64,000 bases of DNA from positions 13,207,860-13,271,859 of the forward strand of contig JAGGNK010006448.1 of assembly GCA_017590115.1 (NCBI GenBank), written 5' to 3'. The position numbers and the translations under genes were made by a program. Of this stretch, positions 11,920 through 30,970 are shown in pieces (within the stretch, counting starts at the first letter, position 1; each line of letters begins with the position of its first letter). The notes below the pieces were generated by a model. The model ran no database searches, had not been told where the DNA came from, and saw only the letters and a program-made list of their open reading frames with translations. This DNA is from Montifringilla adamsi (taxonomy: Eukaryota > Chordata > Aves > Passeriformes > Passeridae).

Positions 11920-14900
11920 TCTGCAATGTGCCCACCAAATAAAAACAAGGTAAGTCCACAGACATTGTCGGCATTGCAGTCTCCATCAAAAAATGGACTT
12001 GCAAATTTTAGGCTGACCAGTGCTTTGATTACGAATTATAGGAAATAAAGCTTCTGATAATTGATACTGTCATACTTGCTGTGGATCTAAATATGTGCCT
12101 GTGTTTGTGCTCTGATTTCCTTCCTGTGACAATGTCTTTTGCTCAAATGAATACCCAAATAATTAGGTCATACAGGATGCCTGATCTTTGGTTAGAGCTT
12201 GATATGCTATTTTGCAAATTCGGACTAAGATAGGAAGGGCAAAGCTGCATGATTCCAACTCTAATCAGAACAGCAACACACAAGGAACGGGATACTGTTT
12301 AGGATTTCTGCCATTCTGTGGGAGATCTATTTTAGTTACAGTTATGAAGCTTTCAAAAGCCCTTGAGGGCTCCTTTTCCTGAGAAATAAAAATTTTAACG
12401 GTCTTTAGGAAGGAGTTAAGTGTTTGCTTGATGCTTAAGATGGTTAGATCTGGCTTCAACTTTAAAGTGGACTTCAGTAAAGCTGGAGGAAAACTGCATT
12501 TATGCCTCTGACAATGCTAGAAACTGAGACGGATCTGTTGCATGTGTTCTTTGTGGATGAATAGTTAAAGCAAACACAGAGCAACAACTTCTAGTGCTTC
12601 ATTATTCAACTCAGGACTGCACTGAAAATCTTTGTTACTAGAAGGGTTGTCTTTATCCTTGTTAAATAGTGCTGCAGATACTTAGGTCCTTCCTGAATAA
12701 AGGATATTTTTCCTCTCTTATGTTGCTTAGCGCTTAGACATAGGAGACACTGCTAAGGTTTTGTAATCACATCTTGGAGAAGTTGCATGCAGAAAAATTC
12801 CCAGTAAGTAGTAATTAAATTAGAAATTTAAAAGAAGGAAGCCTTTCAAACATATACTTAAAGCTGGAAGGATTAAAGAGGACGATGCTTGGCATCAGGC
12901 ATGAGTAACTGTTCTTATACTGGCAAATGCTCTAGCAAATATGAAACTGAGAGTGGAAAGATGTGGAATGGAGAGGGCAGTTTGACAAAGAGTAATTTTC
13001 TTCTCATTCCTGGTTCAGTTTCTCAGTTGGCTGGGGCAATTGAGAAATCCAGTCTGAACATATAAGGAACTGGAGTCTTGTGCTGTCAGCTAGAGAGCCA
13101 ACAAAGGCGTTCAAAGGTAATTAATTTCAAAATGTGTAACTAGAATTAGTTTTATAAAACCTATTTGGGAGATGTAGTCATAAACGGTTTTAATCAAAAG
13201 AATTAGCATTAATCCATGTGAGCAATGGCTATACTAAAGTTAGGGCTGAGATGATGTATTGACTGTAAACAACTAAAGGGGAGTAAGAGACTAGAAAGTG
13301 AAGGCTGAGTAATGAGCATAAGAACATGCTGTGGTGAAAAACCGGGAAAGGAATGGCAAGGAAAGAATGATTTTTGTATTGTTTCACCATATACAGCCAG
13401 TTTGGTTTTATGGCTGGTAGAACACAGCTGGATGTAGACACAGAATAATAATGTCTGTGTCTACTGAGTTTCACTGATGTCAGTAAACATGTTAGAGGTC
13501 TTCAGCTAGGCTCTGAATTTACTGTAGTTAAGTTTTAGATGAATTTTTGCACTGGGATAGTAACATTAGGATTGAATGATCACTGTTGGAGTGGTTGTTA
13601 AAGATTCTGGATGTGAACTGGAGGTTCTCTAAGGCTAACACCCTCAGCCGTGAAGACCATGGTGCAGTTCTTCATCATTAATACAATGTTTCACAGTTCT
13701 AGGAGTCACTTAATGAGCTTTACCCGGGCATTCCCTTACATCAAGACAGTTTCGTTTTTCTGTCTCCACCTGCTGGTACCTGGTTGAGAGGCATGTCCAT
13801 GAAAGTAGGAGGTTAGGAATTCTTATGCTGAAAGGAGTATTTTATGTCTCTAACTTAATGGAATCACCTATTTGTGAAAACACTGACATAATTTTATAAC
13901 TCTTAGGACTTTATTAACTTCTACCATTACTTGAACATTTTTATTTGTACAATAAAAGGTGGTGCTAAAATTATATATTTCTTTACAGTTTCCAGTTTAT
14001 TTTGGGAAAATGGTAGTGTAGCTAATGTGCTTTTGGAAGAAATAGCAGTAAATCATTGAGGACTTTTGCTTTCAAAAAATAATTGAAAGTGTTTTTAGTA
14101 CCAGTGTGGTTTTGTATATCTTGCACATATTTTGGACATGTGTGTTGGGCAGTATCATAGCATTCACTTTTTTGCCCCTCTTGTGCAAATATTGTGTATC
14201 TGTCATGAGTTTTATGTACCAAAAAGCTAAAATTACTGTCCTAACTTTCCTTGATTACTCAAACTGCATCTGTATTTATGTAATCAGCAAGTGAAATTCA
14301 TGATATTTTAAACAAATATTCAACATACCTTCTTATGGAAAAAGATCAAAAGACTTACCAGAGATGGCAATTTATCAATTTCTGGTGTTGTTGTTGTTGG
14401 TTTTCCTCTTTAAATCATAGCATATTTTTGTTTTCTGGTTCAGAAATGCTCTTTGAAAGCGAAAATTGGAGTATGCATGGATTTTAATTTTTTTTTCGCC
14501 TGTCTTAGATTTTGCATTCTAATATATTAGAACTGTAAAAGAAACAGATGTTGACACAATGTAAATTAATAACTGTGCTGGCAGATGACTAAAATCTTTT
14601 CAAGCCAGAAGTAAGACAATTAGTGCTGCTGATACCAATCAGTTGTTACTTAAAGTTGTTGTATGCATGTGTAAAAATACAGTGGCAGTGAAAAGTTCCT
14701 CTCTAATGATTTGCAGCTTGTCTTCCTGTGGACTACAGTGTATCAGTTAGCCACTTGTTTGCAGGTAACTAAGTGAAAAAAGATTACCCTGTTTGCTTCC
14801 CCCCCTTAATTCTGTTTTGCAAATATGTGGGGGAATTTGCAAGAGAAAAGAAATGTAAAAGTTTCCTTCTCGACTATAATCGTGGCTCTTCATCAGTCAT

Positions 14901-15191
14901 CACTCTTCCTGCATTTTGTTCAAGAGGCTCTAATTGTCTGCATTTGGCAGGTTTAACACTTCCTGACAGAGAGGCTATTAAGGGGAAGTATTCTCGCATA
15001 ACTGTCACAGGCAGGAACAAAGAACCTTCAAACTCAATGTGTGGAAACCACTAACATTCTTAAATGACCCTTTTCATGCATTTTATCCCTTTAAGCTAAA
15101 ATTTGGAGGGTGCAGGGTCATGGAAAGCAGCAAGGTGTAATAAAACAGTAAACTCTTGAGGTTTTTTTTGGGAGGGGGTGTGAGGGGCAGG

Positions 15192-15214
15192 TTTTTTTTT
15201 TTTTTTTTTTTTTT
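15192..15214 (+). repeat. Poly(T) tract, 23 bases
   Basis: An uninterrupted T run preceded by a G-rich segment (15170-15191). It could be a reversed poly(A) tail of an old retrocopy, but no recognisable retrocopy body lies beside it. Confidence 0.9.
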
Positions 15215-16605
15215 GCTAGATTTATCTCTTGAGTTAAAAACAATTGTTATTTGGAAAAATCTCATTAACAGATGTGACTGGAGTAAAAAGACTTAAAACT
15301 GATGTTGCTTTCAGGACTGCTTTGAACTTAACAAGCACCGATTTGTGGAGCAGACTAGCTAATGAAAGGAAATTAAATTTTCTGACAACTTCCCCTGCCA
15401 GCCCTCTTATTCTTCATGGGGCTGTTACTAGGTACTGAAGACTTTTAAAGAGGATTTTGTTTTATTATCGGACATAAATGAACCAGGTATGAACATTTCT
15501 TATGTATTTTTTTTTAAAGTTCTGACCTGGGTGCTTTTAAAATGGATTGCCTTGAAAGCTTTAAAAATATCAGGTTTCAGTTTAATGTTCATAAGTCAGC
15601 CCCCATAGCTTCAGACACACTTAGCAGCTGGTGGTTTCCAGACATTACTGCCTTCTATACAAATTTTTTAATGTATGTCACGGGATAGTATAAATATTAT
15701 CAAATTTGGATGGAATTTTCAAGCTTAACATGTACCACTGTAATTTAACCCTTTTTCTTTCTAATTTGATATAATGGAAATATACTGTTATCAGTAGAAA
15801 TAACAAGAATTAACTGCTGCAGGAGAAGTGATTTGGTTTTTGAAATGCAAGTAATTAAAGTATTCTGGTTTTTATCTCTGAGTTTCCCAGGACTTTTTTC
15901 TGTACCTGGCTACAGTAGTTTGACAGTGGAAGCAATAGGTGGCATCAACAAAAGGATTTGTAAAGTTGGCTTCTGCAACTCTTAAATGAAAACAGTTATG
16001 GGAGTCTTCTCCTTTCAGATACAGTTTAAAATGATGCATTTAAGTTTTTTTTATTTGTTTTCAGAATGCAGAACTTTCAAAACTGAAGTGTTTGTGTTCT
16101 TTCTTGAGTAAACAAAACCCATTTGTCTTTGAAGAAGTTCCACAAGGTTTTTTTTCCCTGAACTTGAATTACTCCCAAACAATAGAGAATCAACTCCCCC
16201 TACTGACAGCAATCAGGAAAACACAAGGAATACCTGGGAGGACAGAAACAAGCTGGTAGTGGACAAACTTTAACGATCTGATTTATGGTCCATTATTGAT
16301 TGTAAACGTCTAAATTCTAGCATTAAATTCCTACAACTGCAGAAAATAATTTTGCGATCCTGGTTGTGTTTCCTGTCAGCTGATTCCTCATTGCTTTGAG
16401 TTCCTCAGTGCACTAATGATGAGGTAGAATTTACATTCCACTTATGGTATTAATTTTACATTCCTCTGGCTGAAAAGGGTCAGGAGGTTGTAAAATCAAA
16501 CATTAAATGAATCGGAGGAGACAGTAGTGCAATATATGACTGCCCTCAGGACACAGTGCAATGGCTGATGGGATTAACGTTGGGTCTCATTTCCTGCTTT
16601 TACAG

Positions 16606-16642
16606 GATGCAGATGAAGCTGTCAGAATTGCAAGGGAAATTG
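16606..16642 (+). CDS. PCCA: PCCA exon (equals human exon 8), residues about 201-213
   Basis: A very short exon of 37 nt encoding DADEAVRIAREI plus the first base of a glycine codon completed in the next exon. It forms the helix linking the first ATP-grasp segment to the glycine-rich loop. The acceptor is tttacag and the donor is g|gtaagt, close to consensus. Length and phase agree with human exon 8 (c.601-637 by recall). It is too short to be found by ORF length and was placed by matching the family sequence and the flanking splice sites. Skipping it alone would shift the frame. Confidence 0.94.
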
Positions 16643-21952
<5,310 letters not shown>

Positions 21953-22465
21953 TGAGATGCTGTCCAAAAGCTTGCCTTGATGAATGCTGCAGTTACTGAA
22001 GTCCCATTAAGCCATTGTAAGCTGACAGTTGAGCAGATATGAAATTTTAGACAGAGAAATTGGATATTATTTGGTTTTCTCCCTTTAGCATAGTGAGAAA
22101 TATACTTTGAAAGTTTGCATGTGCCTTTTTCTAATTAATTATTGCATAAACCTTACAAAACATCATCCATTAATTTGAGTAAAAAACCAACATTTACAAC
22201 TGCTGTTAGTCCAATGTTAGACTGTAAATAACATTTTGCTGTATGCCTTTCAGAATGCTGATTTATTAATTTCTCTGTGTTAGGTAGAATATTTATTGGC
22301 CCTGATTCACAAACATTAATGCATGCCATTAGTTCTGTTAAAGTTGATGAGACTGATAATTCATATGTGGAAACACATACGGTGCTACCAGAATGTGCTC
22401 TAATAAATTGCATACTTCTGTATTTAAAGCATTTGTATCAGCAAACTATTGTACTTTTGTCTGTT

Positions 22466-22486
22466 TTGAAACAACACGTGTTTCAA
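22466..22486. repeat. Inverted repeat with central CACGTG
   Basis: Perfect 7-base arms TTGAAAC and GTTTCAA flank a 7-base spacer. CACGTG (22475-22480), the canonical E-box of bHLH factors, straddles the spacer and right arm. Whether it is bound is unknown. Confidence 0.6.
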
Positions 22487-23528
22487 CACACAGATGTTCT
22501 CATGTCTCTTGTTGGTTGTCTGAATCCTGAACATTGCATGATGCTTTGTTGTTGACTCAGAATTTTACAGTCCATTCTCTGCTGATGTTCTGGCAGCGAG
22601 AGAGCCTGATTTAAACTCCCTGTGCTGCTGATCTTACAGAAAAATGTATGTTCTGATTTTTCTAAACTTGTAATGAAAAACCTGTTTGATCCAAAATAAC
22701 CTGAATGTTTTCCTTTTTGCACGGATGGAGCATCACATGTGCTGGAGTAAACTCAAAGTACAACAGAAATTTTCATTAGCTGAATTTAGCCACCTGCAAG
22801 ACTTCCCTGTCATTTTTCTGTCCCCTATTAAATTTTTGTTTGCCAAAACCTAAAAGTCGGATGAAAGAATAATAAATGTCTAGCAGTTAAGTTTTAGATT
22901 TAAAAAAAACATGGTGCATTTATTTGTACTATGCTCTGTGTAGTCCATTTGTATTCAAATATAAATAGGAAAATAGTGTTTTGTGCATTAGAGTGAAGAT
23001 CTATAATAACCTTCTTTCTTAAAAGGATACTTTGTTGCTACTGCTTTAGAATAAAAAATTACTGCCTTGATCTTGTGCAGGCAGCAGTTCATCTGTTGGA
23101 CTTGAAAGGAAGGCGTTCATTTCTTGTTTAGCTCAGAAAGGAGAAAAGGAGCTTGATTGAAGTAACTGTTTTAAAGTAAAAGTGGATCTAAAATCATGAT
23201 TGCTAACTTATTTTGGAGAAAGGCTATGGTTATGGAAACCACAGTCAGTGCCCAACCACCCTCTGGATGAAGAATCTTGTCCTTGTGTGAAACATACTTT
23301 TGGATTTTCAGGCTAGTTGAAAACTTCTTGTTTCAACTGACTATGTGTACAATAAGGAGCCTTAAATGAACATGTGGCATGGTGGTGGAAATAGCCACTG
23401 GAAGTGGTAAAGACTGATCTGAGGAACTTAATTACTACTGTTATGGAATTATTCTCTGTGGTAATTTACTGCTTCATTTTTCATGTCCCTTATGTATGCC
23501 AAATGATGACAATTGTTTTAGATCCTCT

Positions 23529-23588
23529 ATTATTGTATATATAATAATATATAATATTCTATATGATTAATATAATAATTATTATTCC
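23529..23588. repeat. AT-only low-complexity block
   Basis: About 60 bases nearly devoid of G and C, made of TATA, TAATA and ATTAT words. It is likely to be flexible or easily melted DNA. Confidence 0.8.
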
Positions 23589-25500
23589 AGCTATAGCTAA
23601 GATTTCTGTTAATTTTCAGGTAGTATTTCTTAAAGAAATACTGGTACAGTTTTGTCAATGTTACAGTTTGGTTTTTGAAATAGCTGTTCATGTGCCCTTC
23701 ACTGTGGAAGGCTGCAGTGTTGACCCCCTCTCTGGGTATGGCTGCTGTTATGTTTTTTAAGATCTGAGTCCCTCCCAATTCTCACTTCTATTGCTTGTTT
23801 CCAAATTTTGGTCAAGTTCTCTGTAGTTGAATTTTGTGTACAATTCAAGCCACTGACCCACATCTGGAATTAAAATAGCCCTTTGTTCACTCTAATGTAA
23901 TCTCTAGCTAGTTTTCTTGGTTTGGAGAAGTGTAATTTAGCATGCCTTTTCTTCATCTAGTAGATGTCCACTTGAAATTATATTGAAAATGAAGGGCAGA
24001 TTTCTGAAAAGCAGTTTACCTTAAGTTCAGGTTGGTAGATTTTTTTTTTCTTCAGCCTGAGAAAGTTCTGCTGTGCTCTGTAACTAAAAGTATTTTTAAC
24101 TTAGTCATTGATCATCCCAGCTCTGGGTATTTGAAGAGCCTCTGTGCTTGCACCCCAGCAAACCTGATCTGAAAGTGCTTTCCAGGTATAGGCAATGTGA
24201 CGTTCATGTTGCAGTACAGCAGAACATGACCAGGGCATGTGCCTGACTATCTACACCTCATTTGTATCATTCCCTCTTTGTGGAGGAACTGAAGGCTTCT
24301 TGCTTCCAGTGTGCTCATAACATTTATACATACATCTAACTAAATCTTTAGGCTTCATGGCTCCACGTGGTGGTCTGCAGCTCTGAAAAGGAATTAAATT
24401 AAGGACACTTTCTTTTCCAAAGAACAGACTGAAATTTTCTGGCAGAGGTTGTGATGGATCTTTGCATGTAAAGGCACTTACTTGCTTGTAGGTTGAGTGT
24501 CAGAGGTCATCATACAGGAGCTATTGGCCCATGTTTTAAGTTCTGTGGATTTGCAAGAAATTAGTTTCTTTAGTAGCTTCAGCTGCAGACATGATAACCA
24601 CCAAGTTGGAAATCTGTACTAAATTATTTTTTAAGAGTTACCTTTGAAAATTTTTGAGCTTTGTGTTAGTAATTCCCCCCTATTATCTCACCTTCTGTAA
24701 CTTCTCCTAGATATTGAAGTCTTGCATGCTTAGTGGGTATCTGTTTTGAAAGTTTTTACCATGGCAGCTTCCAGCAACAAATATTTAGTGATGATTTTGT
24801 TTTTAACGTGTAATAATAGGAAAATGTAAATTGTCCTGTTTCTGAAATTCTTTCTTGGTGCTTATGCCAATTTTATGAATGGAAATCAAACATCTGGTCT
24901 CAGATTCCAAGTACCCCTTATAATTTCTGTTCTGTTGTCTTTTGCTTGGAATGAGCAGTGGGACTGGAAGAAGTTAACGTGGAATAATAAGTAGCAAAAT
25001 CATTCTGAATCCTTCACCTCCTCAAGCAAAGGGCATATCATGTGTGCAGTCTAAGAGGACAATGCTTTTAAAACTCAACAGCATTATCTGTTACAAGCCT
25101 ATGCATTAAGTTTATTATCTTCCCAAAGCATTGCATTTGGCCTTTCAAAGTACTGTGCAAAAACGGAAGTAATGGGCTGGGCATCTTTGGTCTGTCCTTG
25201 TCAGGTATGTGCTGTTCAGATAAGGGGAAGCAATCTATTGGATGAATAAAGAACAGTGTTTCCTAAAACCCTATTTTTTAAAAAACCCACACATTCATAT
25301 ATTCATGCCATCTACATGTGTAAAATGTGCTGATCAGATAATTTCAGTTGATTTTTTTGTTTAAATTCGGAGTTAAGCTGAAGAAATCTGTGTTGGTTCT
25401 GTGTGTGAAGACAACAACATTTGAGTATCTGTTGGCTACTTCTCAGAGTTTTAGAGGGCTTCTACTCTACTAATGGCTATCAAACCATTTTAACTAGTTT

Positions 25501-25524
25501 AACTACTTTTTAAACTACTTTTTA
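25501..25524 (+). repeat. Two exact copies of a 12-bp unit
   Basis: AACTACTTTTTA occurs at 25501-25512 and again at 25513-25524, with partial copies (TTTAACTA) on both sides. Confidence 0.9.
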
Positions 25525-27429
25525 ACTAGATGGCCCTTCTAATGCTGGCCTTGCAAGAAAAAAAAAATCTTCTTTTACTATTTCCTGATTCTGAAAACTG
25601 AAATTTTACATAATGAGTACAATCTTTTGTTAGTGTCTGACTGCCTCAAAAGAAAATTGCTTTAATTGAAGCAGCACCGCTGATTTCAGAGCTGGAGGCA
25701 GAAAGTTGGCATGGCTTTTCTCTTCAGACAACCACAGGAAGGTTTGTGGCGACATCAGTAATGCTTTTGTACAACTTAAACTTCAGTGTGAGTAAATGTA
25801 CTGTAGGGAGAGAGAGGAACCTTGGAGAGATCCTGTTTTTCCTCTCTGTAACTGTTCATTTTTGAAAGGATCTAGAGACAGCATCTCGTCCAGCTTCATC
25901 CTCTGAATAGCATCAGCTCTCAGTTTAAATTGATTGCTTAGAGCTCTGCCTGATTGGGTCTTGCATTGAGATTACACAGCCTTTCTAAAATGCCTGCTCT
26001 GCTTCTTCTTTCTTTTAATTTTTTTTTCCTCACATCTATTTGGAATTAATTTTTATCACTGGCCAATTACAGCTGCACAGTTTTGTAAGATAAAAAAAGG
26101 TCAGGATATCTGAGATAGTAATTCCTGTTATATATAATTTAAAAAGATTTACAGATGTATGGATGAGATGATTAGGCACCTGTCTTTTCTTAACAAGTAT
26201 TGCAGTTTAGATTTCTAATTAGCACACTTCCTTCAGTGAAAGAAAAAGTCAGTTGTGAATAATTGTGCATAAAACTGTGACACAAAAATGTTTACAAATC
26301 AGAGCTTTTTATATAGGAGTTAAATTAGCTGTAAATCAGTTTCAATAAGAAACGCTATGTATGGCTGTTTGTTACAGCACTTGTTTTTGGTTTTTTTTTA
26401 GATCAGGTAATGCACAGAATCACTAATTTTGATGTCCCTTTTTTGTCTTTACTAGGAAATTAAATGTATTGAAGTTAAGTATGAATTTAGGCAAGTTGTA
26501 CATTAGGTATAATCTCTCAAAATTACGACATGTATTATCTCACCATGTTGAAAAAATGTGAAGATATATTTTAAAAAGTAAATACTTTTTTACACATTTC
26601 TCTACTGTAAATTTACCTATCTTGCGAATCTGTTGTCTGGGTTAACTACATCCAAGACGTGGAAAGCTTGAAAACTTCAACTCAGTTGTGCTGTAGTTCT
26701 TATTCTGGGCACAAATGTCAGGGATGCTGTTTCAGTAGTCAGTCACACAGAAACTTGACCAAGCTTTCCATATGTATCAACACGAATGGCACTAATGTGT
26801 GACTTACAGAGCCTGTAGAAAATTCCAGTGAAGCCATTGGGTCCCTGCATTATGCTCTGTCTCACCCTGAGAAAGCTGTTCGTGAACTTGGTTGTCAGAG
26901 CTTATGACCCAAGGAGTATTTTTTCTGCTATTTAGAAAAAAAAAAAAGGTTAATAACTAAAGTAGCTTGCAATATTTACTTTGTTTAACTACATATGTAA
27001 GCAAAAAACAGAGGGAAGTGTATAGTGTGCTCTGTATCTCACTTATACTTTAAGACAGGGAAAAACAACTAGTACAGCTAGTGTGTTTTGTGAGGTCAGA
27101 TATTGCATCTTTAGGTTGTGTTCAGTGGTGGAATTTGCAATGTCTGTAATGTTGTATTTGCAGTTCTTTAATGCAGAATTAACCAACCTCTGCTGTTCTT
27201 GAGTATTAAGAGGGCTGTGTGGTGTAAGTAATGGTGAGCTTCACCTTTACTTCTGTATAGCAAGTACTTGGTAATTGCTGGGTCTTAAAATTCAATTACT
27301 TTATTAGTTTTGCAGAAGAAAATGAATACATAATTGTAGTAAATGTTCAGGCTTTTTAAACACACTGAAATTTTTTGTGCTTTGAGAATGCTTTGGTTTG
27401 TGGTTGGTTGGAATTTTTTGACTTTGTAA

Positions 27430-27750
<321 letters not shown>

Positions 27751-28680
27751 TAATGAGGTTTGAACTCATAAATAAATCAAAGTTCAAAATGTTTCAAACA
27801 CTTCACTAAAAAAGGCCTAGAGTCTTGTGTTTTCCGGTGTCTTGGGTCACTGCTCAAACTACATGGCTATCATGTACAAAACAGCCTTCCTGTTTTTATT
27901 CTCTAGCCTTTCTTTAGCAGGAAGACTGTGAACTGTGCTCAGTTTGTTGGGGGAGAAAAAAAAGTTATAGGCATCTCTCCTGAAGGCTGGAGTTTTGAAC
28001 TCTGGATCCTTTTGGGAGTGTTTGAGTGCAGCAAAGGATGTAGGAGTTCAAGAACTGCCATGCCAATGATTTGTTGCAAGGCCTAGGTGGTTTTGTCAGT
28101 ATTTTGGAATTCTGTACTGAAGTATGTAACTCTCCTTGGGAACTCAGGAGGATTTGTGTCCCATTTTGGGTAGTTTGTGGTTCAAAATCAGGTGTATTCT
28201 TGTTAACTTCATTATTTCCATTTCTGTCGTTTATTGGATTTATAGTTCAGTCAGGTCTCCTGATGCGGAACAAAAGTTGTTGCTTTTAGGCACTTGTTCA
28301 CGAAATTATGATTTCAAAATTTGTCATGTTTGATCTTATGTAGGTAGCTGAATTGTTTGTCAATAGCCTTGAGGTATTTCCTGATAAGAAATCTATACAG
28401 AGCATATTCATTTCCTCAACAGAAATTTAATTTCTTTTTGTGCAAAATCTAAACCCTTTCTGTGTTGTGGCACATGGTTGTTGTTTGGGTTTTTGTTGTG
28501 TTGTTTTGGTGTGGGTTTTTTTTTTTTTTTAATAGTGAGAGCTTGAAGTAGCTCAATAACTGAGTGAAACAACAACCGCTAACTTGATAGTGTGGAATGA
28601 TTTCTTAGAGAGAAACATTTAACATTCTTCACTCTGCCAGATGTGTGCCCACAGCCTCATGCTCCTATGGAGCTAACTTG

Positions 28681-29222
28681 ATCATAGAGTCTTAGAATGG
28701 TTTGGCTTGGAAGGGACCTTGAAATGCAATCTAGTCCAACCCCTGTAATGAGCAGGGACATCTTCAACTGGATCAGGCTGCCCAGAGTCCTGTCCAACCT
28801 GATCTTGAATTTTTCTGGGGATGGGGCACTCACAACCTCTCTGAGCAACCTGTTCTGTTGTTTCACCACTCTCATAATGAAAGATTTCTCCCTTAGTTCT
28901 AGTCTAAATCTATTATTTTGTAGTTTAAAGCCATTACCCCTTTTCCTGCTGCTATAGACCCTGCTAAAATGTTTGTCTCCATCTTTATCAGCCCCCTCTA
29001 AGTACTGAAAAGCTGTAATTACGTCTCCCCAGAGCCGCCTTTTTTCCAGGCTGATTTACCCCAAATCTCTCAGCCTTTCCTTGCCAGAGAGCTGTTCAGT
29101 CCCTCTTATCGTTTTTGTGGCTGTACTCTGGACCTGTTCCAACAGGCCCATGTCTTTCCTGTACTAAGGACTCCAGAGCTGGATGTTGTACTGGTATAGT
29201 CTCAGCAGAGAGGGGGAGAAGG
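28681..29222 (-). mobile_element. CR1 LINE fragment, 5'-truncated, antisense to PCCA
   Basis: The + strand reads the reverse complement of the CR1 3' end: a TCATAGAGTCTTAGAATGG start, then GGAAGGGACCTTGAAATG and TAGTCCAACCCC. Typical CR1 phrases follow, including GGGCACTCACAACCTCTCT and a CTCTCAGCCTTTCCTTGCC-like run, to about base 29222. This is about 540 bp of the 3' end of the element, covering the end of ORF2 and the 3' UTR. Stop codons and indels make it inactive. CR1 is the dominant LINE of birds and other reptiles, which is the main evidence for the kind of organism. The 5' boundary is approximate. Confidence 0.92.
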
Positions 29223-30718
29223 GAAGAAGTAAGAATGAAATTAAGAAATGGTTTGTAAACAGTCAAACAGCAAAATGAAGAAACAGTGTAAAAATGAAAT
29301 TTAGACCCCACTTTATTCTCTGTTGAAAAGTTATGGAAAGGTACATAGTGAACTCAGTTTCAGCATTGATCTTAGGGTTCAAAGAGGTCAGATTGCTAGA
29401 GCATCTTTGTGTATTCTCTTGCTATGGCTAATAATTTTGGTCTTTTTGTCAGTGCAGATCAGTACACCTTAAAGATCTCTTTCAGTGGTTACAGATTTGG
29501 GAGATTCATCGGGTTCCTACTGATTCTTCAATGAGAAAAGTTAGATGGGATTGGTTCCTCCATACTTCTATGAGTTCAGGGCAGTATTTATGTTGTCTTG
29601 ATTCCTTTGTGTTTAAAAAAGGGTTACCCCAAAAAATTAAGTAGTGCTGTATTTAGGAATAGTTGAATAAGTTCAATAAAATAACTTTGCTATTAATAAT
29701 TTATAGTTTTATTTATAATGGGTATACAGTGAATATTGTTTTCCTTATGCAAGCACTTTGATGGTACCTTTTAACAATATCATAGTGTATCATTTTAACT
29801 TCATGTTCTAATCAGCTTTAGGACGCTGACCTTGGTTCATTTTCAAACTGCTGAATATACAAACAATTTGAGACCAGATGCCAAATATTTATTAATTTAG
29901 CAGTGACTTTTAAATAGAACTTTTTTTAGCTTTCTTATATTTCTCCAAAGCACTGGTACTTAAAATTGTTAAATAAGAAGTTTCCTGTGTCTAGCTATAA
30001 AACAATCACTTTGTAAAACATGAGAAAACACTAAAACAATTAACAGGAAAATAGAGTCCAAATACCACTTTATGCTTGAATTGATTTGAAGTCTTGTTCT
30101 CCTGAAGTATCTGATAAAAAGTTTAAAGTAAGTGTACATGGAATGTCTACCACTTGGCCAGACAACAGTCCTACAACTGGAAACGGAATTCAGCTGAATC
30201 ATGTAGGAGGGATTCCACTACATAATATTTAATTATTTTTATTATTACAAATGCATGTAGAGGTACATAGCATGTACTAATGTCCTAATCATCTAATCCT
30301 TCAAAATGGGGCATTTTCTGTTATGAAAGTTGAGATAATAGAAACAAAAGCTGTAGCTGGGACGTGCATTTTTAGTGAGATGTGTACTGGAATCTCACAA
30401 CATCTCAGATGATGATATTGGAATGCTGCAAATGTCTTCTGAAATACAATTGTTTTATGGTTAGTTCCTTTACTGGAAACAGTGAACACAGAATAAAAAT
30501 AAAAGCCTAATGCTGGATGTTGTTGGCTTATTCTATTTGTAATTACTTTGTCTTAGTAGATGTTCATGCATATCTCTTTTTTCCATTAACTAATAATAGG
30601 AAAACATTTATTTTAAGATCCAGGTTGCTGAAATTTGGTAGGATATGAGAGAAGTCCTGAAGTGGAAAAAAATTACTGCTTGGATTGAAAAAATTTATTA
30701 TCCTTTTCTGAAAAATAC

Positions 30719-30732
30719 AGAGAGAGAGAGAG
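30719..30732 (+). repeat. (AG)7 microsatellite
   Basis: Seven AG units followed by an imperfect GAGAGAAG extension. Confidence 0.85.
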
Positions 30733-30950
30733 GAGAGAAGCACAATGACCAGTTTCTGTTGTAATGTTCCGTTACTTTTTTGTTTGTTTTGGTAAAGCAG
30801 AATTCTGTGGAAAGTTGTAGGCTTTCTAGGAGTGAAGCAGAAGTGCTCACAAGGAATCATTCTGCTTACAGGACAGTGATTTTTCTGTCAAGTACCATGC
30901 TATGCTTTAGAGGTACTGCTCTAATACTAAAGTTACCCCCACAAAAAATT

Positions 30951-30970
30951 AGTCCAAAAATCTTTGGACT
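30951..30970. repeat. Perfect 8-bp hairpin
   Basis: AGTCCAAA, a 4-base loop, then TTTGGACT. A short self-complementary site inside the intron. It could fold in pre-mRNA or be a dyad binding site. It may also be chance. Confidence 0.6.

Larger units (their letters stand above)
9979..16605 (+). other. Intron (equals human intron 7), 6.6 kb, phase 0
   Basis: It begins gtgaga and ends tttacag. Contents seen: a guanine-rich run at 10421-10440, a 19-bp exact tandem duplication at 11297-11334, two A/C-rich tracts (11498-11514 and 11879-11919), and a T23 tract at 15192-15214. No CR1 copy was recognised. The longest chance ORF of the window (11000-11410, minus strand) lies here and resembles no known protein. 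The last 350 bases before the next exon (about 16270-16600) are of higher complexity and could be conserved sequence. Confidence 0.85.

Noticed and set aside
28697..28957. + strand ORF of 86 codons with a smooth hydrophobic look
   Set aside because: It is the reverse complement of a CR1 3' region, not a gene. It has no host function.
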